Made by a program: the position numbers and the translations under genes. A DNA stretch of 19,234 nt from Umezawaea sp039922235 (GTDB lineage Bacteria; Actinomycetota; Actinomycetes; Mycobacteriales; Pseudonocardiaceae), in the NCBI GenBank assembly GCA_039922235.1, contig JBDSAJ010000469.1:1-19234 (forward strand), written 5' to 3'. Each line of letters starts with the position of its first letter. Position 1 is the stretch's first letter. Below are positions 1 to 5,859 of the stretch, one piece after another. The notes beneath the pieces are model-generated. The model made no database searches, was not told the origin of the DNA, and saw only the letters and a program-made list of their open reading frames with translations.

Positions 1-2
1 CG

Positions 3-47
3 GGAGCCTGGCGTGCCGGGATGGATGCGGCCACGGTGCCAACCTGA
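3..47 (+). CDS. Possible 3' end of an upstream gene (partial)
   Basis: One + strand frame is open from the window edge and ends at a TGA at 45-47, giving the tail GAWRAGMDAATVPT. A strong GC hairpin starts 9 bp downstream, as expected of a terminator behind a real gene. The piece is too short to identify. Another frame stays open to position 156, so the choice of frame rests only on the hairpin placement. Confidence 0.25.
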   Translation, partial: GAWRAGMDAATVPT

Positions 48-55
48 CAGGCCCA

Positions 56-78
56 GCGCGCCGCCGCTGGCGGCGCGC
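56..78. terminator. GC-rich hairpin, probable terminator
   Basis: A perfect 10-bp stem, GCGCGCCGCC (56-65) and GGCGGCGCGC (69-78), closes a 3-nt loop and is followed by CTT. There is no U-tract, which is common for actinobacterial terminators. It separates GC-rich DNA on the left from the lower-GC cargo on the right, and would end transcription of the gene ending at 47 or stop leftward transcription. Confidence 0.55.
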
Positions 79-163
79 CTTGATCCCATAGAGCCAAGTT
101 CGGCAGACGCTGAACTCTGCGAACAACCCAACCGTGTGACACGCGGACTGATCCGTTAGAACG

Positions 164-173
164 AACTCAGAGG
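164..173. other. Candidate left attachment core (weak)
   Basis: AACTCAGAGG here matches AACTCAGCGG at 10733-10742 in 9 of 10 positions. The right-hand copy overlaps the stop codon of the acyl-CoA dehydrogenase gene next to the integrase. The position agrees with the GC transition. The match is short enough to be chance. Confidence 0.2.
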
Positions 174-279
174 CAATATGTAGCACACGCGGTACGCTGG
201 ACGATGTGTAACCATGACGCGTGTCCAGCTGCCGGAGCCGACTACGTTACTGGGCCACGAACGGGGAGAGTGCCGCACT

Positions 280-1080
280 ATGTCGATCTCAGTGAGGTAC
301 ACCAAACCACCTGTTCGTGAGGTGACGCTCGGAATTTGGTTTGATGCGCTGAGGACTCTTAACGCCCTAGATCTGCACAAACTGCGCTCAGATTGGTTAG
401 AGGATTTCCCCGCCATTGAAGAACTGGCTCCTTTTCCGTCTTGGGATGCGCCAAATGGTGGGTACTCTTTCGTTGATACGCAGTCGAAGTGGCCAATGCC
501 GTGCTGCGTATTCTCTAGCCAGTTTCGAGACCGGCAAGTACTAGTTCAGGATGACCGGTTCTCGTTGTCATGGACATTTAACTCTAATGCTGGAAGCTAT
601 CCGGGATTCGAAAAGCTATACGAGGATCTTGCCTCTCGTTTTGAGCAGTTTTGCGCGGAGATCACGTCTGCCGGTAATCCTAGTCCGATTGTGCGACGCG
701 TAACCGTCGAATATTCAAATCACCTCATTGACCTTGATTCTGAGTTCGTCGCAAACTCGGTTTTGCAGGGGAAAAAGATCAATGGTAAGCACAGTGCTGG
801 ACGCGACTCCGTCTCATTGCGTAAGCACTATTGTGCCACTGGCGATAATGGTGACATAGCTCTTCTTCTCATGGTTCAGCCGGACTCGCACTTCGGTGAT
901 GAGGAGAATCCAGATGAAGAACGTGATGCCACCCGCCTGACTATCAATACGAGCGCTGAGGTTGAAAAGGGGCAGCCCCCGCTTGAGCGGCTTCGAGCCT
1001 CTCATGACGCTGAGCTAAATTTCTTCCTGTCGCTATTCAGTGACGAGATGCGGGCAAGCTGGGGGGAGCAAGATGCCTAA
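280..1080 (+). CDS. TIGR04255 family protein
   Basis: A 266-residue protein of unknown function. The N-terminal region fits the TIGR04255 family pattern: a tyrosine-Lys-Pro-Pro segment followed by REVTLGIWFDAL (residues 13-24), then DFPAIEE (42-48), then a mixed alpha/beta body. The family is widespread but sporadic and has no established biochemical role. I chose the ATG at 280 because GGGGAGAG (263-270) lies nine bases upstream; the ATG at 214 has no ribosome site. No membrane segment, signal peptide or catalytic motif is evident. It is the first gene of a three-gene cluster whose next start lies inside its last codons (1073). Base composition is clearly lower in GC than the AICE core or the chromosome, with many A/T-ending codons, which suggests separate acquisition as cargo. 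Confidence 0.8.
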   Translation: MSISVRYTKPPVREVTLGIWFDALRTLNALDLHKLRSDWLEDFPAIEELAPFPSWDAPNGGYSFVDTQSKWPMPCCVFSSQFRDRQVLVQDDRFSLSWTFNSNAGSYPGFEKLYEDLASRFEQFCAEITSAGNPSPIVRRVTVEYSNHLIDLDSEFVANSVLQGKKINGKHSAGRDSVSLRKHYCATGDNGDIALLLMVQPDSHFGDEENPDEERDATRLTINTSAEVEKGQPPLERLRASHDAELNFFLSLFSDEMRASWGEQDA

Positions 1081-1681
1081 ATCTAGAAGGATGAACTCGC
1101 TTTATTCGAATGTTGGCTGGGCAAAGCAAGCTGCGAAAAACTCTAGTAAGTCACTTAAATCTTCACCTGGAAAGACAAACTGGCTTGCTGCCGTTGTTCG
1201 TCAAAACCAGGTATCGGACAATGAGCGAACGCGTGGCCCTGTCGCTCGCCATACTGCACCTAGCCAGGTCAAGTACCCCAGTGTTTGGGAGTACATTGAG
1301 AGCAAAATGCGTGAGATTTCCAGCTTGCTTGCAGCGCAAGATCTCGGATCTGAATTCGCTGTGGGGCGCGACGTGAGTGTTCGGCTCATTCAAGTCCTAT
1401 ATCAGGTTTGCGACACCACGACGATCTATCCGCAAATTGCGCCAGACGGCGAAGGTGGAATGAGTGCTGTTTGGCACGCTGGAGATCGAATGGTCGAGAT
1501 TGTCGTCGCTAGTGACCTAAATACGTGGGTCCTGCGTCGGCATGGTGATTCGATAGAGTCGTTCGATCTTCCCTTTGGGGATCGAAGGACGGTCGGTGAG
1601 ACTCGTCGGAGTCTTAGCGAGCTTTCGGAGATTGTAAGGATACAAAACCCTAGGTGGCGCGATTATTTGCTGGGGCAATAA
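1073..1681 (+). CDS. Hypothetical protein, partner of the TIGR04255 protein
   Basis: A 202-residue protein that I cannot name. The first 60 or so residues are basic, rich in Ser and Lys and probably disordered. The rest looks globular, with a segment of the form YPQIAPDGEGG followed by a Trp strand and VEIVVA (residues 119-146). That P-x-x-GG-x-x-W pattern recurs in small bacterial proteins of unknown role. The start is fixed by GGGGGGAG (1061-1068) with the ATG at 1073, overlapping the stop of the upstream gene by eight bases, so the two are translationally coupled. Its stop overlaps the next ATG (TAATG at 1679-1683). GC is low, as in its neighbours. A structural or complex partner role within the cluster is inference only. 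Confidence 0.7.
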   Translation: MPKSRRMNSLYSNVGWAKQAAKNSSKSLKSSPGKTNWLAAVVRQNQVSDNERTRGPVARHTAPSQVKYPSVWEYIESKMREISSLLAAQDLGSEFAVGRDVSVRLIQVLYQVCDTTTIYPQIAPDGEGGMSAVWHAGDRMVEIVVASDLNTWVLRRHGDSIESFDLPFGDRRTVGETRRSLSELSEIVRIQNPRWRDYLLGQ

Positions 1682-2103
1682 TGGGCCGCGAAGAAGGAGA
1701 TAGAGTCGATGAAGAGGAGTTACTTCTTCGACGTACGCCCCCAGGTGTGCCACAGTTTGTGACTTCGCGTGACGCCCTTACTGGCGAAGTTAAGATCAGT
1801 CGTGGTGGGCTAAAAGTCGATGAAGATGGAATGTCCGTATACTGCAACGGAATTCTGGAAGAGAACGACATGTCTGCCGCTAGTGTACGCAAAAAGCCTG
1901 ATCAGTTTGTCTTCTGCTTCAGTCCCGTAGACGTGCGAGTGGTTGAATGGGATGCGGTTCATTCATCGTATACTGATGAGCCAATCGGTTGCGCGCACGC
2001 ATCCATTGTTTTTGCCGAGATGCCTCCGCCGAAGATGGAAATAGAGAGAATGAGAGTGGCGGTAATGGCGGCGGCCAGGGTTATCGTTGATCCTGCTGCG
2101 TAG
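1681..2103 (+). CDS. Hypothetical protein, third gene of the TIGR04255 cluster
   Basis: A 140-residue protein of unknown function, rich in acidic residues at the N-terminus and followed by LLLRRTPPGVPQF (residues 14-26). The rest is predicted mixed strand/helix without a recognisable catalytic motif, signal peptide or membrane span. I chose the ATG at 1681 because it shares a base with the preceding TAA, the usual coupling for the last gene of an operon; the upstream in-frame GTG/ATG options lie inside the previous gene. The 3' end overlaps the convergent HAD phosphatase gene by 23 bp, leaving no room for a conventional terminator. Composition matches the other low-GC cargo genes. Confidence 0.65.
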   Translation: MGREEGDRVDEEELLLRRTPPGVPQFVTSRDALTGEVKISRGGLKVDEDGMSVYCNGILEENDMSAASVRKKPDQFVFCFSPVDVRVVEWDAVHSSYTDEPIGCAHASIVFAEMPPPKMEIERMRVAVMAAARVIVDPAA

Positions 2104-2812
2104 CTTCAGTCAAGAATTCGATCAGTTCGCCGTAGTGTGTGATGATTGCCAGTGGGTTTGCTTGGGTCAAGCGTGACATCTTTGTGGGTTTATTTAGGTA
2201 GCCGATTGCTTTGACCTTTGCGGCGTGTGCGGCTTCGATGTCCGATGGTGAATCGCCAATAAATATACATTCTTCCGACTTGCTCGATAGGGAATCAATA
2301 GCCGAGATCAGAAGATTCGGATCAGGTTTTAGCAGTCGTGGATCTGAACTTTCTCGGGCAGATACGTGATCGACATACTTCGACAAGTCATGTTGATAGA
2401 CGTATTTTTCGACGGATGATTGACTATTATTGCTCACGATGGCGAGGTGTCCTCCTCGGGCGTTCCAAACGTGCAGCAGTTCCCGAGCTTTTGGTGTTGG
2501 CACCGCAGTTGTGACTGCTTCAACTTCGCGCTCTCGGAGAGCTAATTCAATGTGGCGAGCCTCGGATTTCCCAAGGGTAGCTGCGTAGGAGAATATATCG
2601 AATGGGTCGTCAGATTCTTTGATTTCTGGCGGTAGTGCCTGGTGTCCACAATCAGCTAGAACGCCTCTAAGTTGGCGGGCGACTAGCCGCGCCGGGACGG
2701 CAGAAAATACTGAGCATATTGGTCCGTCAAAGTCGATTAGCAGTACGTCAGTTCGCTCCAGGATGTGGCGCAATATTTCAGGGTCGTCCAAAGGGATTTG
2801 GTCAGTGGTCAC
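2081..2812 (-). CDS. HAD-superfamily hydrolase (phosphoglycolate-phosphatase-like)
   Basis: A 243-residue haloacid-dehalogenase-type phosphatase. Motif I is DFDG (nucleophile Asp27, acid/base Asp29), motif II is the Ser of IVSNNS (Ser127), motif III is Lys162 in LLKPDPN, and motif IV is GDSPSD (Asp187, Asp191). The roughly 65-residue insert after motif I fits a helical C1 cap, as in phosphoglycolate or nucleotide phosphatases. The substrate cannot be read from sequence. The start is a GTG at 2812 that overlaps the TGA of the upstream GntR gene (GTGA), so the two proteins are made from one message. It converges with the TIGR04255 cluster and overlaps it by 23 bp. The GC content is low. It may act on a small phosphorylated ligand linked to the regulator, but that is inference. 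Confidence 0.85.
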   Translation of the reverse strand: MTTDQIPLDDPEILRHILERTDVLLIDFDGPICSVFSAVPARLVARQLRGVLADCGHQALPPEIKESDDPFDIFSYAATLGKSEARHIELALREREVEAVTTAVPTPKARELLHVWNARGGHLAIVSNNSQSSVEKYVYQHDLSKYVDHVSARESSDPRLLKPDPNLLISAIDSLSSKSEECIFIGDSPSDIEAAHAAKVKAIGYLNKPTKMSRLTQANPLAIITHYGELIEFLTEATQQDQR

Positions 2813-3651
2813 CGCTTATACTCCGAGCTGATAGTTTCCCAGATGCTCTCGAACCACTGGCTAGCCTGGTCAACATACTGGCTGCCGGTACTGCTGTCGT
2901 CGTCGGTGACGCTGTGCTGGAAGAGGATGGTGTCCTTGCCCATCAAGTCGTAGATCGCTTGTGGCTCGCCTCCAAGTGAGAGCACGTGTTCACGGACTGG
3001 ATAGAATCCGAAGAACGCTTCTTGGTTATTGAGCATGTATAGCTTGAACATCGGCGTTGCCCTGTGAATGCGGACCTCGGCGCTGACGTCCTTGACCAGG
3101 CCTAGGGTGCCTAGCTCGTTGACGTTGTCCACGATGGCCAGGGTGTGGCGGCGCATGATCTCTGCGGAGCGTTCGCGGAACTCAGGGCTGTCGGAGAGGT
3201 CTGCGACCTTGCTGGGGACTGACCACGGGACGGTGGGGTCTGGCACGAGGATGCGGACGTGGATGGATTCTGGGCGTAGGCGGCCGATGCGGATCTTGTC
3301 CAAGGGTTCCTGGACGATGCCGTGGAGTGTTTCGCCTGAGAATCCGGCGAAGTCGATCGTCACGCGGTCGGCCTCGAAGGCTCGTTCGACGTGAGGGCGT
3401 AGGCCAACTGGGCGTTCTGTCCGCTCTCGGACGAACACGCCGCTGCCCTGTCGGGAAACGATCAGGCCCTCTTCGCGCAGCTCGCGCAAAGCGTTCTGCA
3501 CGGTCATCGGAGCTACTTCGTACTTCTTCGCCAGTTCGGCACGTGAGGGCAGTTTGTCCCCGGCCTTGAAGACCTTAGTGAGGATGGCGGCCCTCAGAGC
3601 GTTCGCCACCTGCACATAGGGCGGTCGCGGGTCGTCCGGGTCCAGTGCCAT
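2809..3651 (-). CDS. GntR-family regulator with C-terminal sensor-like domain (KorSA-like position)
   Basis: A 280-residue DNA-binding regulator. Residues about 8-75 form a GntR winged helix: YVQVANALRAAI, then LPSRAELAKKYEVAPMTVQ, then LREEGLIVSRQGSGVFV. The remaining 200 residues are not a clear UTRA or FCD domain and contain a segment MFKLYMLNNQEAFFGFYPV that looks like a ligand-binding fold. I chose the ATG at 3651 over the upstream frame start because GAAAGG precedes it at normal spacing and the GntR domain begins at once. It sits divergent from the pra-like gene across a region of repeated TTGTCTAGCC boxes, exactly where pSAM2 has KorSA, the repressor of pra. It would repress pra and its own gene; the boxes as its operators are inference. 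It is translationally coupled to the HAD phosphatase. GC rises within this gene towards the AICE core. Confidence 0.88.
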   Translation of the reverse strand: MALDPDDPRPPYVQVANALRAAILTKVFKAGDKLPSRAELAKKYEVAPMTVQNALRELREEGLIVSRQGSGVFVRERTERPVGLRPHVERAFEADRVTIDFAGFSGETLHGIVQEPLDKIRIGRLRPESIHVRILVPDPTVPWSVPSKVADLSDSPEFRERSAEIMRRHTLAIVDNVNELGTLGLVKDVSAEVRIHRATPMFKLYMLNNQEAFFGFYPVREHVLSLGGEPQAIYDLMGKDTILFQHSVTDDDSSTGSQYVDQASQWFESIWETISSEYKR

Positions 3652-3741
3652 GTCTGCCTTTCGGTAGCGGTGCTCAAGATCAACGCGGTGATCATGTCTG
3701 ACCCCAATTGGGTACTGGTATTGCACCGCGTACCGCCAAGC

Positions 3742-3854
3742 TTGTCTAGCCCGCCTAGTGAGCTAGCTCGATCGTGTTTCGGCGAACTGCTTGACTTGTC
3801 TAGCCAGGCTGGCTTACCTTCGAGTTGTCCAACTTGGACAGGTTGGCTAGGCAA
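3742..3854. promoter_or_regulatory. Operator array between the GntR gene and pra
   Basis: The divergent intergenic region holds TTGTCTAGCC at 3742-3751 and 3796-3805, an inverted near-copy GGCTAGGCAA at 3845-3854, a perfect palindrome GAGCTAGCTC at 3760-3769, and TGTCCAA-C-TTGGACA at 3826-3840. One box lies between the -35 and -10 of the candidate pra promoter, one overlaps its start-point region, and the last sits just before the pra ribosome site, so a bound GntR protein would block initiation. The sequences are seen directly; assignment to the neighbouring regulator is inferred from position. Confidence 0.65.
3791..3820 (+). promoter_or_regulatory. Candidate promoter of the pra-int gene series
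   Basis: TTGACT (3791-3796), an 18-bp spacer and TACCTT (3815-3820) fit the actinobacterial housekeeping consensus TTGACN-17/18-TANNNT. The expected start point near 3827 falls on the 15-bp palindrome at 3826-3840. The spacer includes one TTGTCTAGCC box. Confidence 0.55.
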
Positions 3855-3871
3855 CTTGGAGGTTGACCGGC

Positions 3872-4357
3872 ATGGCGATTCCCTACGGCACGCGGTTCGC
3901 GGCGAGCTTTGACCAGGTGTTCCCGATGGGGGCGCTGATGGTCGGTGAGGTGGCTCCGGACATGGAGTACCTGAGCCAGGAGGACAAGGCGCGGGGCAAG
4001 CAGCCCAAGCAGCGCGTTGACGAGAAGACCGGCAAGAGGCAGTGGAAGGTCATGGTCACGGACCCGTCCGCAGAGAAGGAGCGGGACGCGTCGGTGACCG
4101 TGGTCGTGACGGCTGATCACCAGCCGGTTCCGCCGTCATCGGTGCAGGTGATGCCCGGTATGGAGGTTCGGCCCGTTGCGTTCGAGGGGCTGACGGTTGA
4201 GCCGCGCGTGATGGGCGAGAAGTTCAAGTACCAGGGCTTCACCATCCGGGCCGCTGGGATCGCCTCGCCCAACATGGGGGCGGCTCCCAAGCGCGGTGGG
4301 GATGGCGGCAAGCCTGCTGGTGGACCCGCGCAGGGTGATCAGAAGACGGCGGCCTGA
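3872..4357 (+). CDS. pra: Pra-like activator of AICE replication, excision and integration
   Basis: A 161-residue protein resembling the family annotated as plasmid replication, integration and excision activator, of which Pra of pSAM2 is the founding member. Seen features are the start MAIPYGTRF, FPMGALMVGEV (residues 17-27), a charged stretch containing QRVDEKTGKRQWKVMVTD, the HQPVPPSSVQ segment, PVAFEGLTVEPRV, and a Gly/Ala/Lys-rich flexible tail. GGAGG (3858-3862) lies nine bases before the ATG at 3872, which is preferred to the in-frame TTG at 3863. In pSAM2, Pra turns on the rep-xis-int genes and is itself repressed by KorSA; the divergent GntR gene and the operator boxes fit that circuit. 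It is first in the + strand series; the next start is two bases after its stop. Family assignment is by remembered sequence pattern. Confidence 0.72.
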   Translation: MAIPYGTRFAASFDQVFPMGALMVGEVAPDMEYLSQEDKARGKQPKQRVDEKTGKRQWKVMVTDPSAEKERDASVTVVVTADHQPVPPSSVQVMPGMEVRPVAFEGLTVEPRVMGEKFKYQGFTIRAAGIASPNMGAAPKRGGDGGKPAGGPAQGDQKTAA

Positions 4358-4359
4358 CG

Positions 4360-4638
4360 GTGGCGCGGCCGTCGCGTGAGGCGGTCGCCCGCTGGAACAC
4401 GGCTTATGCGGAGCAGACGGCGGCGTTGTTCGCGGCTTCCCGGTCCGGGGATCAAGCGGCGGTGTTGCGGCTTGCTCGTGGCTATTCGGCCTTGGCACAG
4501 GCGTGGCGGATCTTGGCCGCTGATCTGGCGGTGCCCTTGTGGGCTCGTCACGCCTGCTCCATCGCGGCTGAGGAGTTCGAGCGGCGTGCGTGGATCGAGG
4601 ACTCCCGCGCTGGCTCGGCTGAGCAAGAGGAGCGGTGA
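4360..4638 (+). CDS. Small helical AICE protein of unknown function
   Basis: A 92-residue protein, largely alpha-helical and rich in Ala and Arg, with repeated heptad-like Ala/Leu spacing between residues 8 and 75. It starts with GTG at 4360, two bases after the pra stop, so coupling is likely; no strong ribosome site of its own is seen. I do not recognise the family. No cysteine motif or membrane span is present. Its place between pra and the HTH gene suggests an AICE regulatory or maintenance role, which is inference from position only. Confidence 0.6.
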   Translation: MARPSREAVARWNTAYAEQTAALFAASRSGDQAAVLRLARGYSALAQAWRILAADLAVPLWARHACSIAAEEFERRAWIEDSRAGSAEQEER

Positions 4639-4642
4639 GCTT

Positions 4643-5011
4643 ATGGACACCGACGTGACTGTGGTGGCTTTGAGCGTCTACCCGGTGTTGCAGCGGCTGG
4701 TGGACCTGGAGGCGGCGGGGTGGACGTTCGTGCACCGGTCCGACGCGCTTGGGGTTTCGCGGGTCGACGCGTTCCGGGCTTGGCCTGGCGGGTGGTTGGA
4801 CTGCCTGCGGGTTCTTTCGGCAACCGACTCGATGGGGATTCGCACCAACGGCGGTGAGCCTCCGGGGCTGCTCTGGGAGCGGGTTGGCGAACTGGGGGAC
4901 GTGGTCGACGGTCTGATCACGTTGCCTGCGCCTGTCGAGCGGCTTGCTCCGCGGTTGGTTCGAGGTGCGGCTCCGCAGTTGTGGACCCCTGGTCAACGGG
5001 GGCGGGTATGA
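4643..5011 (+). CDS. AICE protein of unknown function
   Basis: A 122-residue protein, unrecognised. The N-terminal half (LQRLVDLEAAGW, then FVHRSDALGVSRVDAFRAWP) is compatible with a small helical DNA-binding or adaptor fold, but no firm domain can be claimed. The ATG at 4643 follows GGTGAG and lies four bases after the previous stop. Its stop overlaps the next start as ATGA (5008-5011). The codon use is that of the high-GC AICE core. The close packing with neighbours on both sides supports it as a real gene. Confidence 0.6.
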   Translation: MDTDVTVVALSVYPVLQRLVDLEAAGWTFVHRSDALGVSRVDAFRAWPGGWLDCLRVLSATDSMGIRTNGGEPPGLLWERVGELGDVVDGLITLPAPVERLAPRLVRGAAPQLWTPGQRGRV

Positions 5012-5412
5012 GTGCGGCACGGCGTCCGCCTCTGCGGTCGGCCTATCACGCGGTGCTCGGCGTGCACCTGCGGCGGCTGCGGGTCGAGAAGGGTGTTCGA
5101 ACGTCGTTGCTGGTCGAAGGATTCGATGTCTCTACGGCGTTGATCTCGAAGGTTGAACGTGGTCAGCGGGGGATGTCGGCGCACAGCTTGGGCGTCTACT
5201 GCGACGCGCTGGGCGTGGACCTGCTGGAAACGCTGAGTGAGGTTGCGGCGCGCTACCGCCAGGAACACGACCCGTTCGACGTGTTGGCCTCGGCGGCTGT
5301 GCCGTACTTCGTGCGCCAGCTCGACGGCCTGGCGCTTTTCGCGCAGATCCCTGAACGGTTCCTGCCTGCGGGACTCGTGCGGCCGGTTGAGGACGGGTGT
5401 GACGGCCGGTGA
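5008..5412 (+). CDS. XRE-type helix-turn-helix protein
   Basis: A 134-residue predicted DNA-binding protein. Residues about 18-75 have the Cro/CI layout: LRRLRVEKGVRTSLLVEGF, VSTALISKVERGQRGMS (recognition helix and the usual ERG turn), then LGVYCDALGVDLLETL. The C-terminal half is a helical extension with no enzyme motif. The start ATG overlaps the upstream TGA, so it is translationally coupled. It probably acts as a second AICE regulator, downstream of pra and the GntR repressor; target sites are unknown. A 13-bp-stem hairpin begins five bases after its stop codon. Confidence 0.75.
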   Translation: MSAARRPPLRSAYHAVLGVHLRRLRVEKGVRTSLLVEGFDVSTALISKVERGQRGMSAHSLGVYCDALGVDLLETLSEVAARYRQEHDPFDVLASAAVPYFVRQLDGLALFAQIPERFLPAGLVRPVEDGCDGR

Positions 5413-5416
5413 AAGC

Positions 5417-5461
5417 GGTCCGGGGCGGGATGACTTCTCAGGGCCTGACCCGCTCCGGACC
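5417..5461 (+). terminator. Long hairpin after the HTH gene (attenuator or terminator)
   Basis: GGTCCGGGGCGGG (5417-5429) pairs with CCCGCTCCGGACC (5449-5461) over 13 bp with one G-U pair and a 19-nt loop. No U-tract follows, so it may be a rho-independent-like stop, a processing site or one half of a leader switch. It shares its last two bases (CC) with a second hairpin that covers the next ribosome site. Confidence 0.55.
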
Positions 5462-5481
5462 TCCCTACCCACGAGGGGAGG
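5460..5481 (+). promoter_or_regulatory. Hairpin that covers the ribosome site of the 71-residue gene
   Basis: CCTCCC (5460-5465) can pair with GGGAGG (5476-5481) across a 10-nt loop. The latter is the heart of an unusually strong Shine-Dalgarno sequence, GGGGAGGTGA (5475-5484), six bases before the ATG at 5488. The 5' arm overlaps the hairpin at 5417-5461 by two bases, so the two stems compete only at that edge. Translational control is an inference from pairing alone. Confidence 0.4.
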
Positions 5482-5487
5482 TGACTC

Positions 5488-5703
5488 ATGAGGCTACTTG
5501 AGCGCCTGTTGAGCTGCGATGTTGTCGAAGATCGGATGCGGGAGATACGTCCGCTGCGGGTGCGGGTCGAGACCAAGCGCTGTGCTGGCAAGTGCGGCCG
5601 TTGCACGTGGATTCGGGCTGGTGTCGACCACTGCAAAGACTGCCTGACCTGGATGGCCGCACGCGGCATTCGACCTCGGCCCAAGCGGTGGAGGCGGCAC
5701 TAG
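5488..5703 (+). CDS. Small Cys-rich protein, probable zinc-binding
   Basis: A 71-residue basic protein. Cysteines occur as C-x3-C-x2-C (in RCAGKCGRCTW, residues 32-42) followed by HCKDC (48-52), which fits one small zinc knuckle; the C-terminus is very Arg-rich (RPRPKRWRRH). The ribosome site GGGGAGGTGA is one of the strongest in the window and fixes the ATG at 5488. It lies between two hairpin-rich leaders. I do not recognise the family. Binding to nucleic acid, or to the neighbouring transfer/replication proteins, is plausible from charge and context only. Confidence 0.65.
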   Translation: MRLLERLLSCDVVEDRMREIRPLRVRVETKRCAGKCGRCTWIRAGVDHCKDCLTWMAARGIRPRPKRWRRH

Positions 5704-5723
5704 CTAGTCCATTTTAGACAGAG

Positions 5724-5747
5724 CACATGATCTTGCTGGGTCATGTG
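5724..5747. repeat. Inverted repeat in the leader of the transfer genes
   Basis: CACATGA (5724-5730) and TCATGTG (5741-5747) form perfect 7-bp arms around a 10-bp spacer. The geometry suits a dimeric regulator site or a short RNA stem. It lies in the 156-bp gap upstream of the gene that is coupled to the translocase. Confidence 0.45.
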
Positions 5748-5787
5748 GCGATTCCGCACGTCTTGTTGCGGCGCAAGGGAAGCGAAG

Positions 5788-5830
5788 ACGCAGGAGCGGA
5801 AACCGGCTACCAACCATGCCGCTCCTGCGT
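5788..5830. repeat. Perfect 12-bp inverted repeat, strong hairpin
   Basis: ACGCAGGAGCGG (5788-5799) and CCGCTCCTGCGT (5819-5830) are perfectly complementary around a 19-nt loop, the same loop length as the hairpin at 5417-5461. There is no U-tract. It stands 30 bp before the start of the next gene. It could be a terminator/attenuator, a processing site or part of a transfer locus (clt). Confidence 0.55.
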
Positions 5831-5859
5831 TGTCCACCACGCGATACGGAGTGAACGTG

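Noticed and set aside
214..279. Longer start for the TIGR04255 gene
   Set aside because: There is no ribosome site before 214, whereas GGGGAGAG stands at normal distance before the ATG at 280, and the family motif begins just after it.
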